DNA of 5,822 nt, from assembly GCA_003156615.1 (NCBI GenBank), contig PMHI01000127.1, positions 1 through 5,822 of the forward strand, read 5' to 3'. Every line of letters begins with the position of its first letter. Positions within the stretch are counted from its first letter, which is position 1. This document shows positions 1-5,402 of the stretch, one piece after another. The position numbers were made by a program, and so were the translations under genes. Source of the stretch: Acidobacteriaceae bacterium (GTDB taxonomy: Bacteria; Acidobacteriota; Terriglobia; Terriglobales; SbA1). The notes beneath the pieces were generated by a model. The model made no database searches. It saw only the letters and a program-made list of their open reading frames with translations, and was not told where the DNA came from.

Positions 1-252
1 TGTCGGAACCGGGCGATTGCGCCCCTTCCAGTAGTCCATCGGTTCGATGCCACGATGTGCCTCGACCAGTAGCCGGATGATCTCGTGCGGAGGCCAGAGG
101 CACTGTGCCGAGTACAGCAGCCGCCCGAAGCGGGAGAGGAGAGCTTCTCTTCTCGCCGGGCTCTTTGTCGAGAAGATCTCGTCTGCGGCGTCTGGGCTGA
201 CTTTAAGCAATTTAGCGACTTCAGCCACTGTGAAAAACTCTTGCTCTTGCAT
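1..252 (-). CDS. Helix-turn-helix (MerR/excisionase-like) protein, 3' end beyond window
   Basis: This is an open frame of 84 codons without a stop that runs off the left edge of the window. The N-terminus (MQEQEFFTVAEVAKLLKVSP) matches the helix-turn-helix pattern of small MerR/excisionase-type DNA-binding domains. It differs from the usual domain because the expected wing and second helix are replaced by a less familiar stretch, with PPHEIIRLLVEAHRGIEPMDYW near residues 54-75. The ATG at 252 is chosen because GGAG lies about 9 nt upstream. It starts 24 nt after the stop of the HU-family gene on the same strand, so the two are probably co-transcribed. Its role is likely DNA binding: a local regulator or a recombination directionality factor are both possible. 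The full length and C-terminal domain are not visible, so the exact family is uncertain. Confidence 0.7.
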   Translation of the reverse strand, partial: MQEQEFFTVAEVAKLLKVSPDAADEIFSTKSPARREALLSRFGRLLYSAQCLWPPHEIIRLLVEAHRGIEPMDYWKGRNRPVPT

Positions 253-276
253 CGCGGTTCTCCATGAATTTCGCAA

Positions 277-597
277 TCACACCCTATTCGGTACCTTCTC
301 TAGCTGCCGCAGACTGCCCAGAGTGACGAACCTGACCTTTCGTTTGTCCCTCGTCAGTATCGTCTCGTCCGTGAACGGAATCTTCCTTAGAATCCCCGGC
401 TTGTGGCGGACTGAGAACTTGCCAAAGCTGTTCAGCTTCAGCGTGAACCCATCCTTTCCAAGGTTGTTGAGAAGCGTGGTTTCCAGACTACAAATCACCA
501 CGTTGGCGACGTGCTCCGCTTCCTTCTTGGTGGACAGCGCCAACGCCTGTTGAACCCTCGCCACCAACTCGTCCCGCCCTTTTAGGCTTGCTCGCAT
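277..597 (-). CDS. HU/IHF-family DNA-binding protein
   Basis: This 106-aa protein has the layout of HU/IHF proteins. An N-terminal helical pair (about residues 5-47, including KKEAEHVANVVICSLETTLL) is followed by the conserved turn and strand GFTLKLNSFGKFSVR (50-64). A DNA-binding beta arm follows, with a proline at its tip (P74 in RKIPFTDE), and a final basic helix (about 90-101). HU-family proteins bend DNA as dimers in nucleoid structure, replication, site-specific recombination and transcription. The frame is open up to 648, but the ATG at 597 is preferred because AAAGGAATT lies just upstream of it and the HU fold begins there. It is slightly longer than classic 90-aa HU and its arm sequence is divergent. 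It looks like an accessory paralogue rather than the housekeeping HU. It shares an operon with the downstream helix-turn-helix gene and faces the sigma-like gene across 32 bp. Confidence 0.88.
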   Translation of the reverse strand: MRASLKGRDELVARVQQALALSTKKEAEHVANVVICSLETTLLNNLGKDGFTLKLNSFGKFSVRHKPGILRKIPFTDETILTRDKRKVRFVTLGSLRQLEKVPNRV

Positions 598-629
598 GAG
601 TTCAATTCCTTTCGAGGAGAGGTATCTCC

Positions 630-1451
630 ATGCTGAGCAATACTGCAATGGCTGAAAACCAACCTGTCACTTTTGCCAATGTTCCTGTGGAAAACAGGCA
701 CGATGACCCGTTCACGGTACGTGACGGGAGGTACGTCGGGCACGATGGATTCATTGTCCCGAAAGACTTCGATGAGTTCGACCAACGGTTCCCGCATTAC
801 ATTCGCAACTGGGTCAGCAGGCACGCGGGAAGGTCCGCCCAGCCGGAGGACTTGGAGGACTGGACGCAAGACCTGCTAATCCACCTTAGATACCTGCCGC
901 CCACGTCCAAGTACCGAAAAGCTGGCAAGCAGGACAGCGTTCAGACCTTCGATCCTACCCGGCACTACGGCGCGAACCTGCGGCGGTTCCTGAACTACAT
1001 CAACCTGTGCCTCGGGAACAAATTCAGGAGCCTACACTCGAAGCGTATGAAAGATGCGCTGTGCCGGGCCGGGAACGTGGCGCTGTCGGTTCAGAGGGAT
1101 GCCGAAAACTGCGGTCAGGCGGACGACGAGTACTGCCATGCGCACTCGGAATACCTCAGGAAGGCTTCAGAACACTTGGAGGAACGGGCGCAGAATCGCC
1201 ACAGGATAACGGAGCTCACAGATTTCGTATCCCGCGAGGACTCGGGCGTGCTGCCTGCGATTGGGGCGATCTGCGCAACTGGCACTCAAGCTGATGCTGC
1301 TCGATTCCTTCGAGCAACGGATGCCGCGTTTGCTCGAGTGCGTAGTCGTTTACGTCAGTTGGGCAGGTGTTTCGAGAATGGCGAAACGGTGCCGAGGCAG
1401 CGGAAGCTGTACAAGAGGCGCGTGAAACTAGGATCGCTCTCAACAGCCTAG
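630..1451 (+). CDS. Divergent sigma-70-like protein
   Basis: This 273-aa protein is soluble, with no signal peptide or membrane segment. Residues about 47-140 read like sigma region 2. FPHYIRNWVSRHA is followed by PEDLEDWTQDLLIHL (72-86), which recalls the acidic 'EDLVQEVFLRL' core-binding helix. FDPTRHYGANLRRFLNYINLCLGNKFRSLHSKR (107-139) takes the position of the promoter-melting and -10 recognition helices. Residues about 190-250 end in TGTQADAARFLRATDAAFARVRSRLRQLG, a helix-turn-helix resembling region 4. The linker (about 145-190) is charged and unlike the ECF type. The tail is basic (about 255-268). The ATG at 630 has GAGGAGAGG at 614-622 as its ribosome binding site; the ATG at 648 is an alternative. 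I recall similar proteins in mobile regions of Acidobacteriota, but promoter specificity is unknown. It could be a true alternative sigma factor or only a sigma-derived DNA-binding protein. Confidence 0.65.
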   Translation: MLSNTAMAENQPVTFANVPVENRHDDPFTVRDGRYVGHDGFIVPKDFDEFDQRFPHYIRNWVSRHAGRSAQPEDLEDWTQDLLIHLRYLPPTSKYRKAGKQDSVQTFDPTRHYGANLRRFLNYINLCLGNKFRSLHSKRMKDALCRAGNVALSVQRDAENCGQADDEYCHAHSEYLRKASEHLEERAQNRHRITELTDFVSREDSGVLPAIGAICATGTQADAARFLRATDAAFARVRSRLRQLGRCFENGETVPRQRKLYKRRVKLGSLSTA

Positions 1452-1661
1452 CGGCATGAACGCGGAGAACGACCGCTGAGGACCAGATCGGCAACGATTC
1501 GGTGCCTCCCAGCGAGGGCACTCGCCGAAGACGAAAATGCCGAAACGGGTGCCCTTCACAGGCGTTGCGTAAAACTGTGCGTAAAGAAAACCCGAAATTT
1601 TGGCTGGGAAGTTGGGTTTAGAGTCACCGAGCCAGTTCGTGAGATTGGCTCAACCCATTGA
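1452..1661. other. Non-coding stretch left of the att site
   Basis: I see no gene here on either strand: the open frames are short and resemble nothing I know. Visible structure is limited. An 8-bp direct repeat TGCGTAAA occurs at 1566-1573 and 1578-1585, 12 bp apart. A 6-bp inverted repeat pairs GAGCCA (1629-1634) with TGGCTC (1646-1651) across an 11-nt loop. Neither is followed by a T-run, so I do not call a terminator for the sigma-like gene. The stretch probably carries the 3' flank of the sigma-like gene and the chromosomal or older-element side of the att junction. Confidence 0.5.
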
Positions 1662-1682
1662 AACCAAACGGGAGGTTTGGTT
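1662..1682 (-). terminator. Possible tRNA-distal hairpin
   Basis: AACCAAAC (1662-1669) and GTTTGGTT (1675-1682) form a perfect 8-bp stem around a 5-nt loop. On the minus strand it overlaps the CCA end of the tRNA fragment and is followed by only a short T-poor tail. It could be the remains of the terminator of the original tRNA gene, or part of the recombination site. GC content of the stem is low, so termination strength is doubtful. Confidence 0.3.
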
Positions 1683-1722
1683 GCGGGGGGTGGATTTGAA
1701 CCACCGACCTTTGGGTTATGAG
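1678..1722 (-). other. 3' half of initiator-type tRNA-Met (CAT): att-site remnant
   Basis: Read on the minus strand, this 45-nt stretch is the exact 3' part of a tRNA. It contains the anticodon loop CTCATAA (1716-1722), the 3' anticodon stem CCCAA, and a 5-nt variable loop AGGTC. The T arm is GGTGG / TTCAAAT / CCACC (1689-1705). The acceptor strand CCCCGCA, discriminator A and encoded CCA end at 1678. The A at the position pairing with base 1 and the CCCAA stem fit a bacterial initiator tRNA-Met. The 5' half is absent: just beyond the loop the sequence would give TTGAA where TTGGG is needed, and no D arm or 5' acceptor strand follows. It is therefore not a functional tRNA gene. Such 3' fragments are the standard trace of tyrosine-integrase insertion into a tRNA 3' end. 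By geometry the intact tRNA and the inserted DNA should lie to the right. Confidence 0.85.
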
Positions 1723-1747
1723 TTCAAAGGGAAACTGATACCAAACA

Positions 1748-1786
1748 ACTTACAAGCGCACGGATGACACCTAAGCACCTGTAAGT
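1748..1786. repeat. Inverted repeat beside the att site
   Basis: ACTTACA (1748-1754) and TGTAAGT (1780-1786) are a perfect 7-bp inverted pair 25 nt apart. They lie between the tRNA fragment and the AGTCCC repeat cluster. The position suits an accessory protein site in a recombination region, such as an excisionase or host-factor site. The repeat is short, and chance is a real alternative. Confidence 0.3.
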
Positions 1787-1805
1787 ACGCGCATGAAACG
1801 CACCT

Positions 1806-1861
1806 CAGTCCCTCGTTTAGTCCCTAGTCCCCAACTAGTCCCCGGTCCCTCATTAGTCCCC
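1806..1861. repeat. AGTCCC repeat cluster, three tandem 18-19-bp units
   Basis: Three adjacent units cover 1806-1824, 1825-1843 and 1844-1861. Each begins and ends with an (A/G)GTCCC-type element. TAGTCCC or AGTCCC occurs at 1807, 1818, 1825, 1836 and 1854, and a diverged GGTCCC lies at 1844. The elements alternate about 7 and 11-12 bp apart, close to a helical turn. The cluster lies about 85 bp from the tRNA 3' fragment and directly past the end of the toxin gene. Tyrosine-recombinase attachment regions typically carry several short direct repeats (arm-type sites) at this kind of distance from the core. I therefore read it as probable integrase arm sites. A repeated binding site for another local regulator is the main alternative. 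Confidence 0.6.
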
Positions 1862-1902
1862 TTTTACGTCCATATCGGATCGGAGCACTGTTTTGCTGCC
1901 TT

Positions 1903-2694
1903 TCACACATTCCGGTCAAAACCTCGTCTGAAGGTTTCGATCTGGGCACGAGCGTCTTCCTCGACATGGTCCCCGACGCCTCTGGCACGGACGAACGCCA
2001 TCCACGCTGGATTGGCTTCATTCATTGCTTCGAGAAACTTGTGGACAATCTGTACTTCGTCGTCCGCGCAAAGCGCACGCAGATCAAGACCCATCAGAAA
2101 GGCAGGAGCCAATCCAAAGTCTTGGAGCGCAGCATCTATCACTACGTCCGAGAATATCCGCTCGCTGTGGGCTTCATATTGCAAAAGCAGGCCCCGTATG
2201 TCATCTAGGTCCTTGACTCGCCGCTGCGGATCGTCCATGAATGCGACAATTTTCAGGAGCATCAGTGCGGTAGATGAGATCACCTTCAGCGTCAGATCCG
2301 GCGCAAGCTGAACCGGCTGAGCGGTCGCGAATACGTGGTCGAATCCCACCAGGCTCATCTTGAACTGACTAATGGGCCACGTGATCTGCTTGGCTTCCCG
2401 AAGCTTGGGTCCAGCTGGGATCAGGTCCAGGATCGTTGCCTGGGCGCTCCGCCATCGGTGCTCACGGTTTGCGAAACGGACCCAGCCGTCTGCAAGAAGT
2501 CGGCGTTCCAGCTCTGCGAATTCGTCAAGGTCCAAGGCGACGGCGAAATCGATGTCTCCGGTATGCCGGGACTCCGCTGGAAAATGTATCTGGTACGCAA
2601 TGGCCCCGATGATTACAAATTCTGCTCCAAGTGCCCCACAATGTTTTTGCAGGACTCGGAGGTCAGCGATTTGGTTGTCGGTAAGTTCGGGCAT
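1903..2694 (-). CDS. AbiEii-like nucleotidyltransferase toxin (type IV toxin-antitoxin)
   Basis: This 263-aa cytoplasmic protein has nucleotidyltransferase fold marks. The glycine turn is at VIIGAIA (27-33). The metal-binding pair is D47-x-D49 in HTGDIDF, and a third likely carboxylate is D90 in ATILDLIP. The C-terminal helical half contains ALMLLKIVAFMDD...KDLDDIRGLL, a pattern shared by AbiEii/AbiGii-type toxins. Proteins of this family transfer nucleotides to a target (tRNA acceptor ends in studied relatives) and stop growth, often during phage infection. The substrate here is unknown. The ATG at 2694 lies 3 nt after the TGA of the upstream antitoxin gene (TGA-GCG-ATG). No purine-rich ribosome binding site is visible, so translation probably depends on coupling. 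The DxD pair is intact, so it is likely active. An antibiotic-type nucleotidyltransferase is less likely, given the partner gene. Confidence 0.82.
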   Translation of the reverse strand: MPELTDNQIADLRVLQKHCGALGAEFVIIGAIAYQIHFPAESRHTGDIDFAVALDLDEFAELERRLLADGWVRFANREHRWRSAQATILDLIPAGPKLREAKQITWPISQFKMSLVGFDHVFATAQPVQLAPDLTLKVISSTALMLLKIVAFMDDPQRRVKDLDDIRGLLLQYEAHSERIFSDVVIDAALQDFGLAPAFLMGLDLRALCADDEVQIVHKFLEAMNEANPAWMAFVRARGVGDHVEEDARAQIETFRRGFDRNV

Positions 2695-2697
2695 CGC

Positions 2698-3735
2698 TCA
2701 GGAGAGGAACTCGCGTTTGAGTTCTTCCGCCGCTTCGTGCGCTCTTGGATCGGAAGAATACATCAGCTCGGCATAGATCAACCACGGATGTGCGAGAGGG
2801 AACGGCTCGGTTTCTCGCCAAAACGGGATGGTACCGAAGGAACGCAGAAAAATGAGTGGCCCTGCCTTGTCAGGAATGATCCGCAACTGACGACGAAGTT
2901 GGTCAGGGAACGAGTCGACGAAGATTGGCAGTTCTAATCCTCGATAAAACTTCTGGAGAGCCTGAGCAGCCGGCCCACCAGTTACCGACCACCGGATTGA
3001 TAGATCTGCAAAGGGTTTTCGGACGCTGGCGAGCATGTCGTCTAGGTCTCTGTCGGAGGACCGGAAACGCCCGATTAGAAGTTTCGGACGCAGAGCGAAC
3101 TCATATCCTCTCAACAGCTCGTCCTGTAATCGCGATTTGTCGCTGATATCAAAGCCGTGCCCCGATTCTCGCAGTACTCCGCGCTCGACCAACTGCTGTC
3201 GAACATTCGCAACATTGCTTTTGCTCAACCCGGACGCTTCAGCCAGTTGACGCACGGACCAGCTTCCCGCTAGTTCCTTCGTGGCAAAGGTGAACAACAA
3301 TTGAGCGATTGCGGGGCTGACCCGCTTGCCTTCTTTTGAAACGGCATTCTCTTTGTTTCCGATGATCGTACGCTCATAGTTTTGACCGAGCACGAGGTGC
3401 ATGTTGCCAGCTTGGTCCACAAAGTTTATTCGTGATTCGATCAATCGCTCGGCAGAAGGCCGGGGGATGTAGCGTGCCAGCAGCAAGAGGGGCTTGCGAT
3501 GTACGCTTGCATAGAGTTTGGCTTGAGCGACGAGGGCATTGAGTATCCCTCGGTCCAGATACGACCGCTTCTGTTCCACGAGGAAGGAGTAGGTTCCTTT
3601 GGGAGTGCGCACCTTGAGGGTGCCGTCGATTCCTTGATCGCCGCCACGGTTCTCCGGAGAGAAATCCAGATCGCTGATGAAGTGCAGGGTCCGGAGCTGC
3701 TCTAGAAAAGGAGTCAATGGAGGTTTAACTCGCAT
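2698..3735 (-). CDS. AbiEi-type antitoxin/regulator with a nuclease-like N-terminal domain
   Basis: This is a 345-aa protein when started at the ATG at 3735. Residues about 20-115 hold D37 in GIDG, then VEQK (E54, K56), then LLLLARYI and the conserved-looking FVDQAGNMHL (105-114). This D...ExK spacing resembles PD-(D/E)xK nuclease folds. Residues about 140-195 form a winged helix (SWSVRQLAEASGLSKSNVANVRQQLVERGVL). The C-terminal domain is about 200-345. The arrangement matches the longer AbiEi antitoxin family (AbiEi_2 type), which neutralises the adjacent nucleotidyltransferase and represses its own operon. The frame is open to a TTG at 3777, and an ATG exists at 3744. Both would put the start inside or right at the promoter, so 3735 is preferred; its ribosome binding site is weak (GGA 4 nt upstream). 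Whether the nuclease-like domain is active is unknown. Confidence 0.8.
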   Translation of the reverse strand: MRVKPPLTPFLEQLRTLHFISDLDFSPENRGGDQGIDGTLKVRTPKGTYSFLVEQKRSYLDRGILNALVAQAKLYASVHRKPLLLLARYIPRPSAERLIESRINFVDQAGNMHLVLGQNYERTIIGNKENAVSKEGKRVSPAIAQLLFTFATKELAGSWSVRQLAEASGLSKSNVANVRQQLVERGVLRESGHGFDISDKSRLQDELLRGYEFALRPKLLIGRFRSSDRDLDDMLASVRKPFADLSIRWSVTGGPAAQALQKFYRGLELPIFVDSFPDQLRRQLRIIPDKAGPLIFLRSFGTIPFWRETEPFPLAHPWLIYAELMYSSDPRAHEAAEELKREFLS

Positions 3736-3745
3736 ATCGTCCATT

Positions 3746-3774
3746 ATTATGCCATGTCCATTACTAATGGACAA
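3746..3774 (-). promoter_or_regulatory. Promoter of the toxin-antitoxin operon
   Basis: On the minus strand TTGTCC (3769-3774) and CATAAT (3746-3751) are separated by exactly 17 nt. They match the -35 consensus at 4 of 6 positions and the -10 consensus at 5 of 6. Transcription would start at about 3738-3740, only a few bases before the ATG at 3735. That implies a leaderless or nearly leaderless antitoxin mRNA and argues against the upstream TTG and ATG starts. Confidence 0.55.
3755..3773. promoter_or_regulatory. Palindromic operator (probable AbiEi binding site)
   Basis: TGTCCATTACTAATGGACA is a perfect 9-bp inverted repeat around one central base. It covers most of the -35 element and much of the spacer of the operon promoter, so a protein bound here would block RNA polymerase. 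A further copy, TGGACATGG (3784-3792), lies just upstream and mirrors CCATGTCCA (3752-3760). Studied AbiEi antitoxins bind inverted repeats in their own promoter cooperatively. The layout here fits this negative autoregulation, although binding is not shown by the sequence. Confidence 0.65.
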
Positions 3775-3847
3775 CAAGAAATGTGGACATGGGCTCCTGA
3801 AGGAAACGCGGGCGCGGCTACCCGAACCGCGACCAAACTCTGGAATT

Positions 3848-3871
3848 ATCCTAAGGAGTGGGGTTTAGGAT
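3848..3871 (-). terminator. Weak hairpin after the 459-aa gene
   Basis: ATCCTAA (3848-3854) and TTAGGAT (3865-3871) form a perfect 7-bp stem with a 10-nt loop. The stem begins at the base after the stop codon of the 459-aa gene in minus-strand reading. It is AT-rich and lacks a T-run, so it may reduce read-through or protect the 3' end rather than act as a strong terminator. Confidence 0.35.
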
Positions 3872-5251
3872 TCACAAACCCACCACAAATTTTGCGATCA
3901 ACCCGGCCGTGGCCAAGACACCAGGCGCAACATCCCCGACAAGTTGCGCAGCCTCCTTCAGGCCCTTCGCTGAAAGCTGGAGCATGCTGGCTTTTCGCTC
4001 TTGGGGAGGCTTAGACGCGTTGGTGACGGCCTTATCAACGGCATCAGCGATTTCCTTAGCCTCGTCTGCATGGGTTGCCTTCAATGCATCGAGCTGCGTG
4101 CGCAAGGACTGCACCATTTGGTCGAGGTCACGCTTTTGTTGATCATTGAGGCCGGATGCTGAGCTGATTGTCTGGCTCACGTTATTGAGCGTGGAGTCGA
4201 TGGCGATGATTGCGGGGCCGGAAACGTTTATGTTATGTCCCATGTTTAGGTCTCCAAACTTGAATGTGTTCTGTTCGTGAACAAGATTGTCGATGCGTTC
4301 TACAAACATCGTGCCAGTGAATTCCTTGATGACACTCTTGTCGTAGGTCTTGCTTACGAGCCTCTGGTAGCTAAGGGGAGCATCCGCAAGAATCGGCTTC
4401 TGTTCGTCAAAATTCGTGATTATGTGGCCTGAATGCTTGGCCGAATATTTTTCGATCCACTCCGTAGCTTGGGCCAACTCGGAATCACTGCCCGCAGCGC
4501 ATTGAACGAATGAATATTTGGATCGCTCGTAACGGTCGCCGTCCGTTTGGAAGAGAGCAACTGGCGTGATGATGATTGGATCGTCCGGCTTGCGACGCGT
4601 AACCGTGCCCTCCAGTTCATCGACAACCACCAGTATTGGGCGGACACCATGGAATTCACGCGCGACGTCCTCAAGACCAACGTCCTGAAGAAACCTCACG
4701 TGACCTTTCAGATTCACCATATCGCCCCACCCGATTCCCGATTGTTGAAGCAGACCCTCAGGAATTGCCAGCGGAATCCCGACATGACAGTGTGTGCCCG
4801 TCAAAGCCGTACCAAACCAACATAGATTCTTATCCACGGGTCGTGGGCGCAACCGAATTGTTCCAATACCACCTCCCTCAATTAAGCCCATCTTGGATTC
4901 TGGCGTATAAATAAGTCCTAGATCTGGATCCCTTTCAGGGCGGTTGCCGTAGACATACTCTCTCTCCATCCGAGCCTGTGGAGACCAGAACAAGCCCGGA
5001 GCGCGTGGAAACCAATCAGTAATCCGAAAACCTTTTAGGTCGATCGAACCGAAAAGGACCTCGCCGGACCGGCCCCAGAATTGTTCTTCATTTACGACCT
5101 GATAAGAGTGTGTCGGCCCCTTCAACGGTTCGGTTTTCTTGAAAAATAGCGGCAACAGATATTGCTTGATGAACAGGCCGGGTTGTGAGGCCCTAACAGC
5201 CGCACGGGCGCCTTCCTTATCCCAGGGTGCCACAGCATGCGGTCGAGGCAT
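3872..5251 (-). CDS. Uncharacterised 459-aa protein with conflict-system-type C-terminal tail
   Basis: I do not recognise the N-terminal two thirds. It is a mixed region without signal peptide, rich in Trp, Phe and Gly. It includes GEVLFGSIDLKGFRITDWFPR (63-83), a Gly turn IEGGGIGTIRLRPRP (124-138), and a beta-rich part WGDMVNLKGHVRFL (175-188) that could be an OB-like barrel. Residues 265-300 (WIEKYSAKHSGHIITNFDEQ and following) and 332-358 (FGDLNMGHNINVSGPAIIAI...) recall the linker found in bacterial NTP-dependent and TIR/protease conflict proteins. A predicted coiled coil (367-412) leads to a terminal module (about 419-459). It contains SMLQLSAKGLKEAAQLVGDV and a hydrophobic end helix APGVLATAGLIAKFVVGL that could insert in or touch a membrane. 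The ATG at 5251 is chosen, with AGGAG 10 nt upstream; a TTG at 5257 is possible but closer. A role in defence is inference from the tail and the neighbouring toxin-antitoxin operon. Confidence 0.75.
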   Translation of the reverse strand: MPRPHAVAPWDKEGARAAVRASQPGLFIKQYLLPLFFKKTEPLKGPTHSYQVVNEEQFWGRSGEVLFGSIDLKGFRITDWFPRAPGLFWSPQARMEREYVYGNRPERDPDLGLIYTPESKMGLIEGGGIGTIRLRPRPVDKNLCWFGTALTGTHCHVGIPLAIPEGLLQQSGIGWGDMVNLKGHVRFLQDVGLEDVAREFHGVRPILVVVDELEGTVTRRKPDDPIIITPVALFQTDGDRYERSKYSFVQCAAGSDSELAQATEWIEKYSAKHSGHIITNFDEQKPILADAPLSYQRLVSKTYDKSVIKEFTGTMFVERIDNLVHEQNTFKFGDLNMGHNINVSGPAIIAIDSTLNNVSQTISSASGLNDQQKRDLDQMVQSLRTQLDALKATHADEAKEIADAVDKAVTNASKPPQERKASMLQLSAKGLKEAAQLVGDVAPGVLATAGLIAKFVVGL

Positions 5252-5402
5252 TGCCAAGTTACTCCTGCAGTTATTCGATTCTTAGGGGAAGATACCGACG
5301 ATACCACAAGGTACATAACAAAGTCATGATCGGCCGTTTGCCCCAGACTAGCTAACCTTTCAGGATGCACCCCAAAACCTCTTGACTCGTCCTCGGTGCC
5401 TT
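5252..5402. other. Intergenic region upstream of the 459-aa gene
   Basis: This holds the ribosome binding site AGGAG (minus strand, about 5262-5266) of the 459-aa gene and presumably its promoter. I found no hexamer pair good enough to call. No gene is visible. Confidence 0.4.

Noticed and set aside
47..553. Plus-strand open frame of 168 codons
   Set aside because: It is antisense to the HU-family gene and the partial helix-turn-helix gene, both of which show clear family patterns and ribosome binding sites; its protein is Ser/Arg-rich and resembles nothing.
1678..1722. Functional tRNA gene
   Set aside because: The 5' acceptor strand, D arm and 5' anticodon stem are absent from the adjoining sequence, so it cannot fold as a tRNA.
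1806..1861. CRISPR array
   Set aside because: Units are only 18-19 bp, without distinct spacers of constant length and without cas genes; they fit short binding-site repeats.
1793..2311. Plus-strand open frame of 172 codons
   Set aside because: It starts in the AGTCCC repeat cluster and runs antisense to the nucleotidyltransferase gene; composition is Ser/Arg-rich shadow-like.
2335..2937. Plus-strand open frame of 200 codons
   Set aside because: It is antisense across the toxin start and the antitoxin 3' end, with no ribosome binding site and no family pattern.
3736..3777. Longer antitoxin start at TTG 3777 or ATG 3744
   Set aside because: Both lie inside or directly at the predicted promoter and operator, and no ribosome binding site supports them.
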